A stretch of 64,000 nt of DNA from contig CAZCZE010000032.1 of NCBI GenBank assembly GCA_964503125.1, positions 62,001 through 126,000 on the forward strand, in the 5' to 3' direction. The stretch comes from FEN-1219 sp964503125. Its GTDB lineage: Bacteria; Pseudomonadota; Gammaproteobacteria; Steroidobacterales; Rariloculaceae. The notes below the pieces were generated by a model. It was not told the origin of the DNA, ran no database searches, and saw only the letters and a list, made by a program, of their open reading frames with translations. Below are positions 8,386 to 17,210 of the stretch, one piece after another. The position numbers and the translations under genes were made by a program. Positions within the stretch are counted from its first letter, which is position 1, and each line of letters begins with the position of its first letter.

Positions 8386-8536
8386 CTAACAGCAACGCTG
8401 CGGCTACTCTCGACCCCGGACACTAGAGCACCATGCAGGGTACGCGTCAATTGGCAGTGTGGAGTGCGCAGGCGCGGAATTCCCGCGCGCTCGGCGGGAC
8501 TAAGATCATCGTCGACGGCGCAAAGGAGAGCAGGGC

Positions 8537-9739
8537 ATGCGCATCGCAACTTTCGCAGCAGCAACGCTCGCATTCGTTGGTGTCCGCACCGAGGGACAAG
8601 CCCTCTACACCGAGGTCACGGTCACGCACCTGCCCGCGGGTCTCGCGGGCCGGTGCATGGACGCCGCTGCGGGCGACGCCGACGGCGACGGCGATCTCGA
8701 TCTCGCGCTCGCGATGGAGTTCGAGCCGAAGATCCTGCTCCTCAACGACGGACGAGGAAGATTCAGCGATGCGTCGGTCGAGCTGCCGCGTGCCGTGCAC
8801 GACAGCGAGGACATCGCGTTCGCCGACTTCGACGGCGACGGCGATCTCGATCTCGTGCTCGTCAGCGAGGACGACCGCACCGACGAGCTGTATTTCAACG
8901 ACGGCAAGGCCCGGTTCTCCGATTTGAGCGAGCGGCTCGTGCCCGACGACGTCTCGAACGCGCTCGTCGTGCTCGACCTGAACGGCGACGGCGCGCCCGA
9001 CGTGCTCACGGGCAACATCGGCGTCGACCGCGCGCTAATCAACGACGGCAATGGCTACTTTCGCGACGAGACGGCGACGCGGTGGCCGCAGGGTCGCGAC
9101 GAGTCGCGTACGCAGGACCTCGAAGCGTTCGACGCCGACGGCGACGGCGATCTCGACGTCGCCGTGGCCAACGAAGGCCAGAATCGGCTCTATCGCAACG
9201 ATTCCGGAGTGCTCGTCGACGTGACGGCGACGCACCTGCCGCGCGCCGACGACGAGTCGCGCGAGATCCGCGCGGCCGACTTCGACGCCGACGGGGACCT
9301 CGATCTCGTCGTCGCCAACGTGCGTTTCGTCCTCGACGAGCCCGAGCGCGACGTTTTGTTGCTCAACGACGGCAGTGGCCGGTTCAGCGCGGCACCCACC
9401 GGCTGGCAGCCGGCGGGCCGCGATCAGAACAACTTCACCGTGCAGGCCCTCGACATCGACGCCGACGGCGACGTCGACATCGTCTCGCCCAGCACGATTT
9501 TCGGGCCGGCGGCCGGCGAGTATCGCGTGCTGCGGAACGACGGCCGCGCGCGATTCACGGCGGCGACGCCGGGCTCCGTGCTGCCGGCGGACGTCGACGG
9601 CAACGGTTTCGACGTCGAAGTCGCCGACTTCGACGGCGACGGCCGCACGGATCTGTTTCTCTGCAATCGCGCGTCGGTCGACGACGACCCGGCCCGCTCG
9701 GGCGGCCAGCAGCGACTATTGCTCGGGCGCGCGCCGTAG
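8537..9739 (+). CDS. Exported VCBS/FG-GAP repeat protein
   Basis: A 400 aa protein built of repeated calcium-binding loops of the form D-A/F-D-G/A-D-G-D-L-D-L, for example GDADGDGDLDLALAMEFEP and FADFDGDGDLDLVLVS. At least seven copies lie about 55-65 residues apart, which predicts a seven-bladed FG-GAP/VCBS beta-propeller of the integrin type. Such proteins are exported and bind calcium; most bacterial ones have no known ligand. The N-terminus (MRIATFAAATLAFVGVRTEG) is a short, weak signal peptide. AAGGAGAG lies 6-13 bases before the ATG and supports this start. It is convergent with the GFA gene. Confidence 0.85.
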   Translation: MRIATFAAATLAFVGVRTEGQALYTEVTVTHLPAGLAGRCMDAAAGDADGDGDLDLALAMEFEPKILLLNDGRGRFSDASVELPRAVHDSEDIAFADFDGDGDLDLVLVSEDDRTDELYFNDGKARFSDLSERLVPDDVSNALVVLDLNGDGAPDVLTGNIGVDRALINDGNGYFRDETATRWPQGRDESRTQDLEAFDADGDGDLDVAVANEGQNRLYRNDSGVLVDVTATHLPRADDESREIRAADFDADGDLDLVVANVRFVLDEPERDVLLLNDGSGRFSAAPTGWQPAGRDQNNFTVQALDIDADGDVDIVSPSTIFGPAAGEYRVLRNDGRARFTAATPGSVLPADVDGNGFDVEVADFDGDGRTDLFLCNRASVDDDPARSGGQQRLLLGRAP

Positions 9740-9741
9740 CG

Positions 9742-10170
9742 TTACGACGGCAGCAGCACGCCGGAGCCACCCGCCGATTTCGGCAGGTCCTTGTGCTTCG
9801 GCAGCGAGTCGACGATGCGCAGCACGGCCTCCCGATAGTGAAGGTGCTCGCGCGGGCGAAACTCGAGCGCCGGGAGGATGGCCGCGTAGACGTCCACGAG
9901 CTTGATCGCGGGATGCTCGGTGAGCAGGTGGCCGCCGCAGAGCTTGCACCATTTGCGGGCGCTGTTCGGCGTCTTGCTGTACGTGCCGATGTGCTCGGCC
10001 CCGGCCGCGATCTTGACGGCGCCGGGTCGCCACAGCGTATAGGCGTTGATGGGGCCGGCCGACCAATGCCGGCACGATGTGCAGTGGCAATAGCCCATCG
10101 TGACGGGCTCGCCGGTCACGACGAGCGCAACGGCGCCGCAAAAGCAGCTGCCCTTGTAGGTCTTTTCCAT
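9742..10170 (-). CDS. GFA-family (Mss4-fold) zinc protein
   Basis: A 142 aa cytoplasmic protein. It has the cysteine pattern of the GFA family (glutathione-dependent formaldehyde-activating enzyme-like): C9-F-C11, C28-H-C30-T-S-C33, and C75-K-L-C78-G-G. In this family these residues hold two zinc ions and the fold is Mss4-like. Most members are of unknown substrate and the formaldehyde activity of the type protein is disputed. It is transcribed divergently from the TonB-dependent receptor, sharing a 178-base intergenic region. Confidence 0.85.
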   Translation of the reverse strand: MEKTYKGSCFCGAVALVVTGEPVTMGYCHCTSCRHWSAGPINAYTLWRPGAVKIAAGAEHIGTYSKTPNSARKWCKLCGGHLLTEHPAIKLVDVYAAILPALEFRPREHLHYREAVLRIVDSLPKHKDLPKSAGGSGVLLPS

Positions 10171-10249
10171 GGTGTCCTCGGTCTCGAACGTCGGCGGCGC
10201 TTGGCCGGCCGCTACTATAGCCGACCACGCGCCCGCTCGCGGCTCTGCA

Positions 10250-10286
10250 CGGTTAACGTCCGTTAGCCGTTAATCCACCGTTAAAA
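10250..10286. promoter_or_regulatory. Cluster of four GTTAA/GTTAG repeats upstream of the TonB receptor
   Basis: The hexamer CGTTAA or a close variant occurs four times in 37 bases: CGGTTAA at 10250, CCGTTAG at 10260, CCGTTAA at 10267 and CCGTTAA at 10278, each followed by C, T or A. The spacings of the GTTA cores are 10, 7 and 11 bases. They lie 60-100 bases before the receptor ATG, a plausible operator position for regulation of the receptor or of the divergent GFA gene. No regulator can be assigned. Confidence 0.4.
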
Positions 10287-10348
10287 GCTGGACGTGACGA
10301 CGGCGTCTTGCCCATCATTCGCGCCCCAAGTCCTGACCCCATCAGAGC

Positions 10349-12457
10349 ATGAAGAAGGCCCATTTGCCGGACGCACGGTCCTCGCCGCGCGATCCTCGGC
10401 GCTCGCTGCTCGCGGTCGCGGTGGCCGCAACGCTGACGGCATCGCTCGCGTCAGCCCAGGCTCCGCCGCCCGCGGCGGGCGCACAGCCGGAGGCCCAGGC
10501 CGGCGGCAACGCAGCGCAGGAGCCCATCGAGGAGGTCATCATCTTCGGCCGCAGCTTGCAGCTCGTCGGCACGGCCGGGGCCGCGAGCGAAGGCACGGTC
10601 GGCGGCGCCGACTTGCTGGTGCGGCCGATGTTGCGCGTGGCCGAGCTCCTCGAGGCCGTGCCCGGCATGGTCGCCGTGCAGCACTCGGGCAGCGGCAAGG
10701 CCAATCAATATTTCTTGCGCGGCTTCAACTTGGATCACGGCACCGACTTCACGGCCTACGTCGATGGCGTGCCACTGAACTTGCGCTCCCACGGCCACGG
10801 CCAGGGTTACCTCGACATCAACGGCCTCATGCCCGAGACCGTCGATCGCATCGACTACCGCAAAGGCCCCTATCGCGCCGATTCCGGCGATTTCGCCATG
10901 GCGGGCGCCTCGTTCATCAGCACGATCGACCGGCTCGAGGCGCCGTTCGCTGCGCTCGAAAGCGGCGAGGGCGGTTGGCGGCGTCTAGCGGCCGGCGGCA
11001 CGAAGGACCTCGCGAACGGTGCGTCGTTGACGGGGCTCGTCGAGCGCAAGCACTACGACGGCCCCTGGGAGCTCGAAGAAGGGCTCGAGCACATGTCGCT
11101 TTGGGGCAAGTATCTGCGACCGACGGACTTCGGCACGCTCGCCGTGACCGTCTCGGGCTACGACGGCAATTGGCATCCCACGGAGCAAGTCCCCGAGCGC
11201 GCGATCGGCACGGCCGTGTGCGAGGACGCGTTCTGCGTGCTCGATCCCACGGCCGACGGCGACACCGAGCGCTGGATCGCCGGCGTGCGGCTCGAAGGCG
11301 ACGTCTGGAGCGCGTCGGCCTACGCTCAATACTACGACTGGTTCATGCAGTCGAACCCCACCTATGACTTTCAGATCAACCAGTTCGATCGGCGTTGGAC
11401 GACGGGCGGCCGCTACGAGCGCACGGCCTTCGAGAACGCCATGGTGACGGTCACGGTCGGCGGCGACTTCCGCTACGACGACATCGGCAACGTCGGCCTC
11501 GACGAGTCCGATGCCGGCACGTTCGTCGCCAACATCAGCCAGAACAGCATTCAGGAGACCTCGCTCGGCGCGTTCGTCGAGGCGAGTCTCGCGCCGACGG
11601 ACCGGTTGCGGTTCTTGCTCGGCGCGCGTGCGGACGTCTACGACTTCGACGCGACGGCCAAGACCGCGGGCAGCTTCGAGGGCCACGAGACGGACTCGCG
11701 CGCGTCGCCGAAGGTCGGCGTTGCTTACACGGTCAACGACAGCGTCGAGCTCTACGGCAACTGGGGCCGCGGTTTCCATTCGAACGACGCGCGCGGCGTC
11801 GTCAATCCCGTCGATCCCATCGCGGGGCTCGCACCTGGCACCGGCTACGAGGCCGGTGCCAGGTTCGAGCTCGGCGCCGTCAAGCTCACGAGCGCCTACT
11901 GGTGGCTCAACCTCGACAGCGAGCTCATCTTCGTCGGCGATTCGAACTCCGTGGAGCCGAAGGGCGGTTCGCGCCGCGAAGGTTACGAGCTCACGGCCTT
12001 CTGGCGGCCCGTCGAATGGCTAGGGCTCGATGCCGTGTACACGGGCAGCCGCGCGCGCTACGTCGACAATCCGGACGGGCCGTACATCGAAGGCTCGGTC
12101 GAGCACGCGGGCCAATTCGGCATCTCGGCCATCAAAGAGAAGTGGGAAGCAAGCCTGCGGGTGCGTCACTTGGGTGAGTATGCGTTGACGCCCGATAACG
12201 CGCAGCGCGCCGACTCCCAGACCTCCGTCGGCGTGCGCGGCGCGTACCGCTTCGGTAGGGCCGAGGTATACGCGGAGCTCCTCAACGTGCTCGACGAGGA
12301 CGGCAAGGACATCGTCTATTGGTACGAGGCTTACGTCGACGGGCTCGATCCGCCGGGACTGACCTCGGAGGATATCGATTGCGACGTCGTCAATTGCCGC
12401 ATCAGCCGCGCGGAAGAGCCGCGGACGTTGCGCGTCGGGGTGAAATTCGAGTTCTGA
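10349..12457 (+). CDS. TonB-dependent outer-membrane receptor
   Basis: A 702 aa protein. It has a signal peptide (about residues 20-36, ending SLASAQA), a proline-rich spacer, and a plug domain starting EPIEEVIIFGR with VAELLEAVPGMVAVQHSG and NQYFLRGFNLDHGTDFTAYV. A 22-stranded barrel ends in the typical aromatic terminus RVGVKFEF. It imports a substrate across the outer membrane using TonB energy. The substrate is unknown: the plug 'RGFNLDHGTDF..YVDG.P.N.RSHGHGQGY.D.N' type is common in receptors with no siderophore annotation. It is downstream of a repeat-rich possible operator (10250-10286) and followed directly by the structured repeat at 12461. Confidence 0.9.
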   Translation: MKKAHLPDARSSPRDPRRSLLAVAVAATLTASLASAQAPPPAAGAQPEAQAGGNAAQEPIEEVIIFGRSLQLVGTAGAASEGTVGGADLLVRPMLRVAELLEAVPGMVAVQHSGSGKANQYFLRGFNLDHGTDFTAYVDGVPLNLRSHGHGQGYLDINGLMPETVDRIDYRKGPYRADSGDFAMAGASFISTIDRLEAPFAALESGEGGWRRLAAGGTKDLANGASLTGLVERKHYDGPWELEEGLEHMSLWGKYLRPTDFGTLAVTVSGYDGNWHPTEQVPERAIGTAVCEDAFCVLDPTADGDTERWIAGVRLEGDVWSASAYAQYYDWFMQSNPTYDFQINQFDRRWTTGGRYERTAFENAMVTVTVGGDFRYDDIGNVGLDESDAGTFVANISQNSIQETSLGAFVEASLAPTDRLRFLLGARADVYDFDATAKTAGSFEGHETDSRASPKVGVAYTVNDSVELYGNWGRGFHSNDARGVVNPVDPIAGLAPGTGYEAGARFELGAVKLTSAYWWLNLDSELIFVGDSNSVEPKGGSRREGYELTAFWRPVEWLGLDAVYTGSRARYVDNPDGPYIEGSVEHAGQFGISAIKEKWEASLRVRHLGEYALTPDNAQRADSQTSVGVRGAYRFGRAEVYAELLNVLDEDGKDIVYWYEAYVDGLDPPGLTSEDIDCDVVNCRISRAEEPRTLRVGVKFEF

Positions 12458-12460
12458 CGC

Positions 12461-12565
12461 GGGCATGGATGCCCGAGGTAGAGCAACGCAGGCGAGGGCA
12501 GGGATGCCCGAGGTAGAGCAACGCAGGGAGCAGTTGCCGAGAGCAGTTGCCGGGAGCAGTTGCCG
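12461..12565. repeat. Interspersed two-hairpin repeat, tandem copy (type A)
   Basis: Two 32-base units with period 35 (12461-12492 and 12496-12527) differ at one base. Each starts with a palindrome, GGGCATGGATGCCC or GGGCAGGGATGCCC. The second unit continues into a second hairpin: GCAAC (12518-12522), loop GCAGGGAGCA, GTTGC (12533-12537). The right arm then repeats three times with period 13 as GAGCAGTTGCCG (12528, 12541, 12554). The element fills the gap between the convergent TonB receptor and ankyrin genes. The same two-hairpin plan occurs at 19743-19838. Confidence 0.75.
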
Positions 12566-12567
12566 AG

Positions 12568-13362
12568 CTAGCGCGCGCCGGCCCCGGCGAGTGTGGCCGC
12601 GACGTCGAGATGGCCGTACGAGCGCGCCAATGACAACGCGCTCGAGCCTTCCTCGTCGAGCAGATCGACTGCCGAGCCCGCCTCGATGAGCAGCCGCACG
12701 ACGTCGCCGTGCCCTTCGGCCGCGGCGATCATGAGCGCGGTGCGTCCATACCAGCGCTCGCGCGCGTTGACGTCCGCGTAGTTCGTGGCGGCCGTGGGGT
12801 TACGCGCCACCGTGTAACCCGCGGACTCGAATACTCGCGCCTGGGCCCGCTGCTCGGCGAGGTCGAGCAGCGAAACGTTCGCCCCGCCCGTGAGCAGCGC
12901 CCGAACGACGTCGATGTTGCCGGCGTTGGCGGCGGTCATGAGCACGGTCTCGCCGGAGGGCAGCGCCGTGTTCGCGTTGGCGCCGGCGGAGAGCAGCAGC
13001 CGCGTCGCGACGGGATCGCCGGCACGCGCTGCAACGTACAAGGGGGTCACGCCGTACGAATTGGCCTTGTCGACGTCGGCGCTCGCGGCGATCAGCAGCT
13101 CGGCGATCTCGGCGTGACGGCCGTGCACGGCGCGCATCAGCGGCGTCGTGCCGTCGGCTTCGGGCTCGTTGGGGTCGACGCCGAGCGCCAGGAAGTTCTC
13201 GACGGCCGTGCGGTTGCCCATGAGCACCGCCTCGGCGAGCGTGGCGGGCTGATAGTCGCGGAAGCCGACGCCGACGCTCGGCGGCTCGTTGCCGCATGCC
13301 GCGAGTCCGACGCACGCGACGAGGATCCAACCGTTGAACCACACCCTACGCGGAACGCGCAT
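12568..13362 (-). CDS. Ankyrin-repeat lipoprotein
   Basis: A 264 aa protein. Its leader ends in the lipobox LAAC (VACVGLAACGNEPPS), so the mature protein is probably lipid-anchored at Cys23. Five or more ankyrin repeats follow, for example DGTTPLMRAVHGRHAEIAEL and YGRTALMIAAAEGHGDVVRL. These are protein-protein interaction modules with no enzymatic role. The partner is unknown. The gene is convergent with the TonB receptor, with only the structured repeat between. Confidence 0.85.
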   Translation of the reverse strand: MRVPRRVWFNGWILVACVGLAACGNEPPSVGVGFRDYQPATLAEAVLMGNRTAVENFLALGVDPNEPEADGTTPLMRAVHGRHAEIAELLIAASADVDKANSYGVTPLYVAARAGDPVATRLLLSAGANANTALPSGETVLMTAANAGNIDVVRALLTGGANVSLLDLAEQRAQARVFESAGYTVARNPTAATNYADVNARERWYGRTALMIAAAEGHGDVVRLLIEAGSAVDLLDEEGSSALSLARSYGHLDVAATLAGAGAR

Positions 13363-13450
13363 CTCGCTCCCCGATTGGCCCCTGCAATGGCCGCTAGCGA
13401 TTGCGCCCTATGATACGCCGGGAAACTGAACGGCCGCTTAGTAATTTCCG

Positions 13451-14305
13451 CTAGCGGTCGTAGTAGCGGACCGACTTCTCATTTTCGTTGCAGACGAACT
13501 CGATGAGCTCGGCGTCGGGGAATAAACGCTGGTTCACGCGTACTCTGAAGGGACGCGTGTAAGCCGTTGGGTCTTCTATGGTTATGTCGATCTGCAACGT
13601 GCCGTAATCGAGCCGGCGGAAGCGCTCGGTCATCTTGCCGCGGCCCGTGACCGGGCTGCCCTGGACGTCGAGCCAGACGTCGTCGCGGAACCCGACGGTC
13701 TCGACGACGAGAGTGTCGCTTTCCCAACGGCCGACCGAATAGCCGTACCACCAGGGCTGCAAGTCTTCGTCGACCGTCGGCAGCGGACGGGCGTCCGTGA
13801 AGATCTGCCGCAGGCCCTCGTTACCCTCGTACATGATCACGATGAGCTTAGGCGTCTGCACGATCTTGCGCGGCTGCGGGTGCAAGTGGAGCTGCATGAG
13901 CCCCATCGGCAAGCAGAGCGCGTCGGGGTTGTTCTTCTGGTTGTTCGACATGCGCTCTTGGCGCAACAACGCCGCGAGCGGCGTGAAGGGCAGACCGCCG
14001 GCCACGCCGGCGCCGAGGTTCCAGAACGTGGCGGCCGGCGGGCCGCCGTCCGTCGACTGCAAGGCGTCGAAGTCGGGGTTGATGCCGCCCGGGCCGAGCC
14101 GTTCCCAGAGCCCCGAGAGGTCGGGATGGCCGTCGGCCGCGACCGGCGCGGGCGCCTTGAGATCGACGGTGCCGTCGGCGAGCCGCGGCGCGCGCTTCGC
14201 TTCGACGCTCGGCCATTGCGCCACGAGCGGTAGCGCCACGACCAGAGCGACCGCACCGACGAGCGCGCGGGTGCGAGAGACCCAGGCTGGAGCGTGAGCC
14301 CGCAC
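13451..14305 (-). CDS. Exported partner-family protein (GxW / EGDTLVVE family), copy 1
   Basis: About 284 aa with an N-terminal signal peptide (RALVGAVALVVALPLVAQ). It shows the features shared by seven proteins in this window. These are HPDLSGLW near the N-terminus, a cysteine in ALCLPMG, YEGNEGLRQIFTDARPLP, the core YGYSVGRWESDTLVVETVGF, MTERFRRLDYG, EDPTAYTRPF, and a C-terminal cysteine in EFVCNENEKS. I cannot match it to a named family. The GTG at 14305 begins four bases after the DUF6152 stop and places the signal peptide correctly; the ATG at 14362 would overlap that gene. It is the third gene of a minus-strand trio with 14310-14714 and 14731-15642 and is most like the latter. Confidence 0.75.
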   Translation of the reverse strand: MRAHAPAWVSRTRALVGAVALVVALPLVAQWPSVEAKRAPRLADGTVDLKAPAPVAADGHPDLSGLWERLGPGGINPDFDALQSTDGGPPAATFWNLGAGVAGGLPFTPLAALLRQERMSNNQKNNPDALCLPMGLMQLHLHPQPRKIVQTPKLIVIMYEGNEGLRQIFTDARPLPTVDEDLQPWWYGYSVGRWESDTLVVETVGFRDDVWLDVQGSPVTGRGKMTERFRRLDYGTLQIDITIEDPTAYTRPFRVRVNQRLFPDAELIEFVCNENEKSVRYYDR

Positions 14306-14309
14306 TTTG

Positions 14310-14714
14310 TTATTGCGTCGCTTCGTTTTCGGCCGACGAGCCTGCGAACAGGCGCTTGCCATCGGCCAGGGTCACGGTGCTCGCGTTGCCGACGAGCGGG
14401 TTGTTCTTGGCGCGGCTCCCCGTGACCGTGACGACGTCGCCGATCTTCATCGAGTTACGGTTCCAGCCACGGCGCATGAGGCCGTTCGGGCTCGCGAGCT
14501 CGAAGTCCCAGTTGACGGTTTTACCGGTATCGTCCTGGGCGTCGATGTAGAAGCGCGCGTGCGGATTCATCCACTCGACCTTGGTGACGGTGCCCGTGAC
14601 CGTGACCGGCAGATTGCGGTCGAATTCCGCGGAGAACGAGTGGTGCGCCGCGGCGGAGCTCACGACGAGGACCGCGCCCGCAGCGGCGGTCGGCAGAATC
14701 CAGGCGAGTTTCAT
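14310..14714 (-). CDS. DUF6152-type exported protein, copy 1
   Basis: A 134 aa protein. Residues 1-23 form a signal peptide ending SSAAA, so the mature chain would start HHSFSAEFD. It continues with GTVTKVEWMNPHARFYIDA (His52 in NPH), LMRRGWNRNSMKIGDVVTVTG and LADGKRLFAG. I recognise this as the DUF6152 family, a small beta-rich exported protein of unknown function. The conserved N-terminal His-His and the NPH histidine suggest metal binding (inference). It lies between two partner-family genes, 16 bases after one and 4 bases before the other, so the three are almost certainly one operon. Confidence 0.85.
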   Translation of the reverse strand: MKLAWILPTAAAGAVLVVSSAAAHHSFSAEFDRNLPVTVTGTVTKVEWMNPHARFYIDAQDDTGKTVNWDFELASPNGLMRRGWNRNSMKIGDVVTVTGSRAKNNPLVGNASTVTLADGKRLFAGSSAENEATQ

Positions 14715-14730
14715 GACGTGCTCCTTGAGA

Positions 14731-15642
14731 CTAGGGATCGAAATTCAGCGACGACTTCTCGTTCTCGTTGCAGATGAACTCGATGAGCTCTTGATCGACC
14801 GTCAGTTGATGGCCCACGCGCACCGTGAAGGGTTTCGTGTAGGCCTTGGGATCGTCGACCGTGACGTCGATCTCGAGGTGGCCGTAGTCGGGGCGCCGCC
14901 AACGCTCGATGAGCTTGCCTTCGAAAGTGAACGGACTGCCGTAGACGTCGAGCCAGCCATCTTCGACGAAGCCGACCGACTCGACGACGAGCGTGTCCCC
15001 TTCCCAGTGGCCTACGGAGTACCCGTACCACCAAGGCTGCAAGCTCTCGTCGGCCTCGGGCAACGGCCGGCCATCGAGAAAGATCTGCCGCAAGCCCTGA
15101 TTGCCCTCGTACATGATCACGATGAGCTCGGGCGTCTGCACTAACTTCCGCGGTTGCGGATGACCGTGGAGCTGCATGAAGCCCATCGGCAGACAATGCG
15201 CGTCGGGATTGTCCTTTTGGTTGTCGGCCACGCGCTGCGCACGGAGCTCGCGGGCCCAGTCCTTGAACGGCAGGCCGCCCGGAATGTTGGCGCCGATGTC
15301 GAAGAACGTCGCGCGCGGCGGTGAGTTCGGATCGACGGGCGGCCGGCCCGGTTGAATGCCGAGCTGGTCGCCGCTGCCGTCGGCCACGTCCTGAAGCGAG
15401 CGCGACGGGCTCGCCTGACCCGGCGGTGGCGCCGCCGCGATGGAGTTGAGATAGATCTCCCAGAGCCCCGAGAGATCGGGTTTGCCGTCGGCGGTGCGCG
15501 GCGCGGGCGCCGTGAGATTCGGCGTGCCGTCGGCGTTGCGCGGGACGTTGGGCGTCGGGTACGACGGCCATTGTGCGCTCGCCATGCCGGCCGTCGCTGC
15601 GAGTCCGAGCGCGAGCAAAGTCGTCTTGAGACGAGTGGTCAT
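14731..15642 (-). CDS. Exported partner-family protein, copy 2
   Basis: A 303 aa protein with a clear signal peptide (LLALGLAATAGMASAQW). It has KPDLSGLWEIYLN, a cysteine in AHCLPMGFMQLHGHPQPRK, YEGNQGLRQIFLDGRPLP, YGYSVGHWEGDTLVVESVGF, IERWRRPDYG, DDPKAYTKPF and EFICNENEKSS. It is close to copy 1 along its length, with a longer proline-rich insert after the GxW motif. Length and motifs are the reference for the family as defined here. It is the first gene of the operon with DUF6152 copy 1 and partner copy 1, and is divergent from the MFS transporter at 15802. Confidence 0.78.
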   Translation of the reverse strand: MTTRLKTTLLALGLAATAGMASAQWPSYPTPNVPRNADGTPNLTAPAPRTADGKPDLSGLWEIYLNSIAAAPPPGQASPSRSLQDVADGSGDQLGIQPGRPPVDPNSPPRATFFDIGANIPGGLPFKDWARELRAQRVADNQKDNPDAHCLPMGFMQLHGHPQPRKLVQTPELIVIMYEGNQGLRQIFLDGRPLPEADESLQPWWYGYSVGHWEGDTLVVESVGFVEDGWLDVYGSPFTFEGKLIERWRRPDYGHLEIDVTVDDPKAYTKPFTVRVGHQLTVDQELIEFICNENEKSSLNFDP

Positions 15643-15801
15643 CGATGTTGGGCCTGGCCGATGAGGCCGAGAAAATACCGCATTCGCGCTTAGGCTGAAA
15701 GCCGAGCACCCTTAAGAATCGTGCGGCCTAAGCGACCGCCCACGGAAAATGCTACGCTCGCGCTTGCAGGCCGCAAAAGACGGCCACCAGGGGGAGCTCC
15801 G

Positions 15802-17187
15802 TTGTCAACCGATCCGCGTGACGTATTACTGAAGTCGCCGATGGCCACGATGCAGGTGCTCATCGTGGCGATCACCGTCGGCTTGAACGCGCTCGACGGG
15901 TTCGACGTGCTGTCGATCAGCTTCGCCTCCCCGGGTATCAGGAACGAGTGGGGCTTGGGCCCGAGCGGGCTCGGGTTCGTGCTGTCGATGGAGCTCGTCG
16001 GCATGGCGCTCGGCTCGATCTTCCTCGGCGGCCTCGCCGACAAGATCGGCCGCCGCCCGACGATACTCGGCTGCCTCGTGGTCATGGCCGTGGGCATGTA
16101 CATGGTTACGACCTCGGGCGGCGTGCTCGGCGGCGTCGTGACGCCGGTGTTCGCGGTCTTCGGCAGCGACGTCGATCCGCGGCTCGCGGACCTGGCGATC
16201 TGGCGCATCATCACGGGGCTCGGCATCGGCGGCATGCTCGCGGCGATCAACGCCGTGGCCGCGGAGTTCTCGAACGACAAGCGCCGCGACGTGAGCGTCG
16301 CGATCATGTCGATCGGCTACCCCGTGGGTGCCGCGGCCGGCGGGTTCATCACCTCGGCGGGCCTCGAGCTCGAGAACTGGCGCTCCGTGTTCCTGTTCGG
16401 CGCCACCGTCACGTTGGTCTTTATCCCGCTGGTCTTTTTCTTCGTGCCCGAGTCCGTGCACTGGCTCGCGCGCAAGCAACCGAAGGGTGCGCTCGAGAAG
16501 ATCAACCGCACGCTGCGCCGGTTCGGCCATGCGCCGATCGCGGCCCTGCCTGTCATTCCGCAGGACGTGCGTCAGCGCTCGGTCGCGGACATCTTCCAGG
16601 GCAGCCTGTTGCCGATCACCGTCATCGTGACGATCGCGTATTTTTTCCACATCACCACTTTCTACTACATCGTGAAGTGGGTGCCGACGATCGTCGTCGA
16701 CATGGGTTTCGCGCCGAGCTCCGCGGGTCAGGTGCTCAGCTGGCTCAACGTCGGCGGCGCGACGGGCGGCACCGTAGTCGGCTTGCTCGCGATGCGCTAC
16801 AACGTCAAGTTCATCACGATCGGCGTCATGCTCGTGTCGACCGTGATGGTCTCGTTGTTCGGGCGCAGCCCGAACGACCTCGTGGCGCTCATTCTGATCT
16901 GCATGGCCTCGGGCTTTTTCACGAACGGCGCCATCACCGGCATGTACGCGCTGTTCGCGAAGGCGTTCCCGACGCACGTGCGCGCGTTCGGCACGGGCTT
17001 TGCGGTCGGCGTCGGCCGCGGCGGCTCCGTGCTCGCCCCGATCGTTGCCGGAGGCCTGTTCGCCGCGGACCTCGGCCGGCCCACGGTCTCGATGATCATG
17101 GCGCTCGGCTCGCTCGTCGCCGCCGGCGTCCTCACGATGCTCGTGGTCAAGAGGGATGCCTCCGAGAACGAGTCGGCTGCGCGCTAG
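15802..17187 (+). CDS. MFS transporter, aromatic acid:H+ symporter (AAHS) type
   Basis: About 461 aa with 12 predicted transmembrane helices and a central cytoplasmic loop. TM1 carries LNALDGFDVLSISFASPGI, typical of the PcaK/BenK aromatic-acid symporters, whose TM1 aspartate is essential. The MFS signature GGLADKIGRRPT follows TM2. I chose TTG 15802 because AGGGGGAG stands 6-13 bases upstream and TM1 then begins about 20 residues in; a longer GTG reading from 15721 is possible. It is divergent from the DUF6152/partner trio and followed after 23 bases by two small membrane proteins. Confidence 0.85.
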   Translation: MSTDPRDVLLKSPMATMQVLIVAITVGLNALDGFDVLSISFASPGIRNEWGLGPSGLGFVLSMELVGMALGSIFLGGLADKIGRRPTILGCLVVMAVGMYMVTTSGGVLGGVVTPVFAVFGSDVDPRLADLAIWRIITGLGIGGMLAAINAVAAEFSNDKRRDVSVAIMSIGYPVGAAAGGFITSAGLELENWRSVFLFGATVTLVFIPLVFFFVPESVHWLARKQPKGALEKINRTLRRFGHAPIAALPVIPQDVRQRSVADIFQGSLLPITVIVTIAYFFHITTFYYIVKWVPTIVVDMGFAPSSAGQVLSWLNVGGATGGTVVGLLAMRYNVKFITIGVMLVSTVMVSLFGRSPNDLVALILICMASGFFTNGAITGMYALFAKAFPTHVRAFGTGFAVGVGRGGSVLAPIVAGGLFAADLGRPTVSMIMALGSLVAAGVLTMLVVKRDASENESAAR

Positions 17188-17210
17188 CGGATTCTGAAGG
17201 CTGAGGTTCT

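Noticed and set aside
12461..12565. Possible CRISPR array
   Set aside because: Only two 32-base units separated by three bases; there are no unique spacers and no cas genes. The structure is that of an interspersed hairpin repeat.
15826..16977. 383-codon minus-strand ORF opposite the MFS transporter
   Set aside because: It is rich in Arg, His, Asp and Glu with no fold, and lies wholly opposite a well-supported transporter gene. Long antisense frames are expected at this GC content.
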